From: Psettodes erumei
Taxonomy: Eukaryota > Chordata > Actinopteri > Pleuronectiformes > Psettodidae
Assembly: GCA_016785225.1 (NCBI GenBank)
Contig: JAFBJZ010000357.1
Coordinates: 2,671,501-2,735,500, forward strand
DNA: 64,000 nt
Direction: 5' to 3'
The translations under genes and the position numbers were made by a program. The notes below the pieces were generated by a model, which saw only the letters and a program-made list of their open reading frames with translations, searched no databases and was not told where the DNA came from. Below, in pieces: positions 61,196 through 64,000 of the stretch (its first letter is position 1; each line of letters opens with the position of its first letter).

Positions 61196-64000
61196 CAAAA
61201 TAATGCTAGGAATGCTAGTTTCATTTTTGCTGCTGGAGTTACCATGGCAACCCCAGCTGAGAGGCTGAATGGTCTCAAACAGTGAAGCCAACAGTAATGT
61301 GGAGGTGTGTGGAGTCAACCGTCAGACCAGAAAGTGGTTTGAAAACAAGACACTGCAGGTACAGCTGGTAGTGCAATAGACTTGTAAAGATGCTGTAACC
61401 ATGGTAACAGTATGCACTGTAACTGTAATCATTGTACCATGACGGCACAAGATGAGTCACTGCTCGCCATTTCATTTTCATCCCTTGTCCAGCTCATCAG
61501 CCCGAGGGTGCAGAGTGAAGGACAGCTAATTGTGTTACTCAAGTCTATTATAACACTGACAGAGAACAAGTTTAATGTGACTGCAATAGGATTAAACTCT
61601 TCATAGTGTAAAATAATTCCCCTTCAAAGAGAACGTTGTATTCTGGTAAACGTGTTGCTTGTCTTTAAGATAATAGTTTAGCCTGATCATCTAAACCACT
61701 TTTTTGGTATATAAACATTTTGGATGTAAAAATGACTGCATTTAAATTGTCAGTAATAATCCCCCACTGCAAAGCAAAACTGTGTAAGAATGACAACAGT
61801 AAATACAGAATAGTGGGTCCATATTAAACCAGGCCAGTAAACTTAAACTGTGTTGGACATTTGCAACATACAGTTTGGGTAATAATTTATTACCTTTCTG
61901 AATGAGTTTGATTAGCCTAGAGGATGGTAACTAGTAAAAAATTATGAAAGAAAAACTATGAAAATAAGAGCCAGGGAGAAACAATGGAATTATTTTAGCT
62001 ACATACCGATAGCTACATGCTGTGTAAGTGTCCCAGGTAGCCATGAAACTGAAACAGCTATGTATGAGAGATGCAGACATCCTAGATTGACACTAAAACT
62101 GACTTGACTTGATTTGGCTGAGGAAAAAAAAATCACATTCTCCTACATTAGGTGTCTGCAAACAGGTGTGTCATAGACCACAGCTGTGTGCCACCTACTG
62201 AACACATGATTATCCACTAGAAAAAAATAGCCCTGACTTTGACACCTGACCTGAAACACCTGAAAATTCATCAAGACAAGCAAACACTGGCTATGTGAGT
62301 TTGGCCTTGCCAGGACAAAGGTTTTCTTTTTGAGAAAAGCACAAAACACTGCTTCAGCACTGAAAGGGTGTCTGCTTCAGTTCCCCTAAGCAGCATCCCA
62401 TCATCCCCCGCAGTGGGTGTTGGGCAGCCGAGGCAGTGGATGTGGGACCAGGGCAGAACAACCACACATGGGACAGTTACTGCCTCACTGCAGTCACACA
62501 TTAGACAATTTTGATCACCTCTGCTGTCACAACCACCACACTGCTCTGCTGCATTAAATGCACAGATGGTGACTGAAATGTATCAGAGCAGCAATAAATG
62601 CTGTAAACGTCTGTTAGTTATCTTCATGTGCAGGGAATGGTGACAAGTGTTGGTGAAACATCTAAAACCACTGGTTTCTTAATAATCCCATGCCTCTTAA
62701 TCTGCTAATTCATACTCTCTCTCTTGCTTGTTTAAATTTGGCCTCAACTTGCTGTGCATTACCTTTCTAGTATATATCGAAAGTATCTAGTATATACACA
62801 TAGTATATATACACACACATTGTCTCATTGTCATAATTGTAATCAAACATGACATATTTGAATACTTGTGTCTTATCTTCTAAGTATCCTTCATTAATCT
62901 ATGCTCACCTACTTTTCCAGAGCTGAAATCTTAAAATCGCACTTTTGAATTACATGTAATCAGATAACTTTCGATTGGTTTAAACAACCAGGCTCTAAAT
63001 CCACGTTTGTGTAATTTTATCAGAACATAACAGCTGAGCTACAATCTGATTAGAGTGATGTAAAGTGTGTGCATCACATTCAATACATGATGGAGATGGA
63101 ATTCACAGTTGGTTCCTGGATAAGTGCATTGTTATGCTTTCCCCTCAAGTCATAAAGACCAGCCTAAACACTTTGGTTCACCAAGCAGTTAGATTATTAA
63201 CATTAGAGGGGACCTGAGAGGAAATGTGTGTGTGTGTCTGTGTTTGTGAGAGAGAGAGAGAGAAGTTTCTGAACAAGTGTGTAAATAAAGTGGGTGTGCG
63301 TAGTACAGCATGTTCCCATGTGTCCCTTTGCGATCTCTGGTGTCTTATACTGGTGTGGAGACCAGGGGTCCATAAAGCCAGTTTTCCCTCGTTACTGCAG
63401 CCACCACATTACACCACAGTGAGAGCTCAGGAAGCTTTGTCTGACGCCGTTCTGTTTGACATGACCGTGTTTTAGTTGTGGTTTCACGTACCACAAGGTC
63501 ATAATGTTTGTCAGCTATGAACGTGCTGTATTCCTTCCTGCTTGAGCGCTGTTACGAGTGCATGTCGTCCTGTTCACTGTCATAGTGTACTGCTGCTACC
63601 GCAACAATCAACAGCTTTGCAGTCCAGACCACACAAAAGCATCTTTTTTTCTGTAATGGATTTCTGTTATTCATTTTGCAAGGTTTTTGTGTTTGCTGCT
63701 TCCAAATTATTTGTACAAAACTGTTCCTGCAATTTTCTTCTTGGTAGTTTGACAGCGCTACATAGTGGTGTTTGAATGTCCCTGAATGACGGAAGTCGAA
63801 AGCCAGGCAAGGTTGCTCAATTGGCGAAATTCATCTTTTCATCACTGGATAGAAAATAACTTCCTTTTTTTCATCTAGCTCTTCTTTCGTACAGACAATT
63901 TACCAAAGGAGTGAAGCACCACATACAATATTTTGTAAGGTCACTGTCTTTCTCTCGGTGACCTTAACCACCTGTAAAAAGACTTGAACACATAATGGGG
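58624..64000 (-). other. arhgef17: arhgef17 intron upstream of the DH-encoding exons (partial)
   Basis: More than 5.3 kb with no long open frame, so the large N-terminal exon must lie past the right edge. It contains TC/CA repeats (58660-58704), (CA)n (60808-60831), a compound (GCAC)n(AC)n (61147-61194), TATA-rich sequence near 62770-62815, and a (GA)n run near 63248-63262. Confidence 0.65.
61147..61194. repeat. compound (GCAC)n(AC)n microsatellite
   Basis: Tetranucleotide CGCA units pass directly into a dinucleotide CA run. Confidence 0.85.

Noticed and set aside
1..64000. CRISPR arrays, operons, prophage or endogenous retrovirus genes
   Set aside because: None seen. Direct repeats are microsatellites or intronic duplications, and no gag, pol, env or transposase frame was recognised.

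Overview
This is a vertebrate nuclear genome window, almost certainly from a ray-finned (teleost) fish. The signs are compact multi-exon genes with GT-AG introns, dense (CA)n/(GT)n microsatellites, two copies of an AAGTAC-rich interspersed repeat typical of teleosts, and a gene set matching human 11q13.4. There are no bacterial operons, prophages or CRISPR arrays. Most long open frames here are chance frames in introns or repeats; the real genes were found by joining short exons through homology and splice phase.

Layout. (1) 1-5186, minus: the 5' end of fchsd2 (F-BAR/double SH3 adaptor). Only coding exons 1 and 2 are inside, with a CpG-rich promoter at about 4.5-5.7 kb. (2) 9249-11144, plus: a complete P2Y2-like nucleotide receptor of 331 codons split by three introns. 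This is unusual because P2Y coding regions are normally one exon. (3) 14037-23648, minus: relt (TNFRSF19L), a TNF-receptor-family membrane protein, with ten proposed coding exons. The expected C-terminal peptide is there but appears frame-broken. (4) 23.7-42.9 kb: about 19 kb with no recognisable coding gene, holding a possible relt 5' non-coding exon, a cluster of nuclear-receptor half-sites, a CpG-rich orphan promoter-like segment at 36.2-36.6 kb and a long (TC)n/(GT)n tract. (5) 42890-58623 and beyond the right edge, minus: the C-terminal half of arhgef17 (RhoGEF; DH-PH and a propeller-like C-terminus), 23 exons joining into one open frame of 981 codons. The large N-terminal exon lies past 64000. 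An elongator tRNA-Met(CAT) gene sits in one arhgef17 intron.

Together fchsd2, p2ry2, arhgef17 and relt are one conserved neighbourhood, but the order and strands differ from human (FCHSD2-, P2RY2+, P2RY6+, ARHGEF17+, RELT+). Here it is fchsd2-, p2ry2+, relt-, arhgef17-, which fits an inversion of the ARHGEF17-RELT block, with P2RY6 not seen. The genes are neighbours by ancestry, not one pathway, though FCHSD2 and ARHGEF17 both act on actin. I found no credible new multi-gene system. The most notable points are the intron-split P2Y receptor, the possible relt C-terminal frameshift, the orphan CpG-rich promoter, a tandem splice donor in arhgef17 and the synteny rearrangement.
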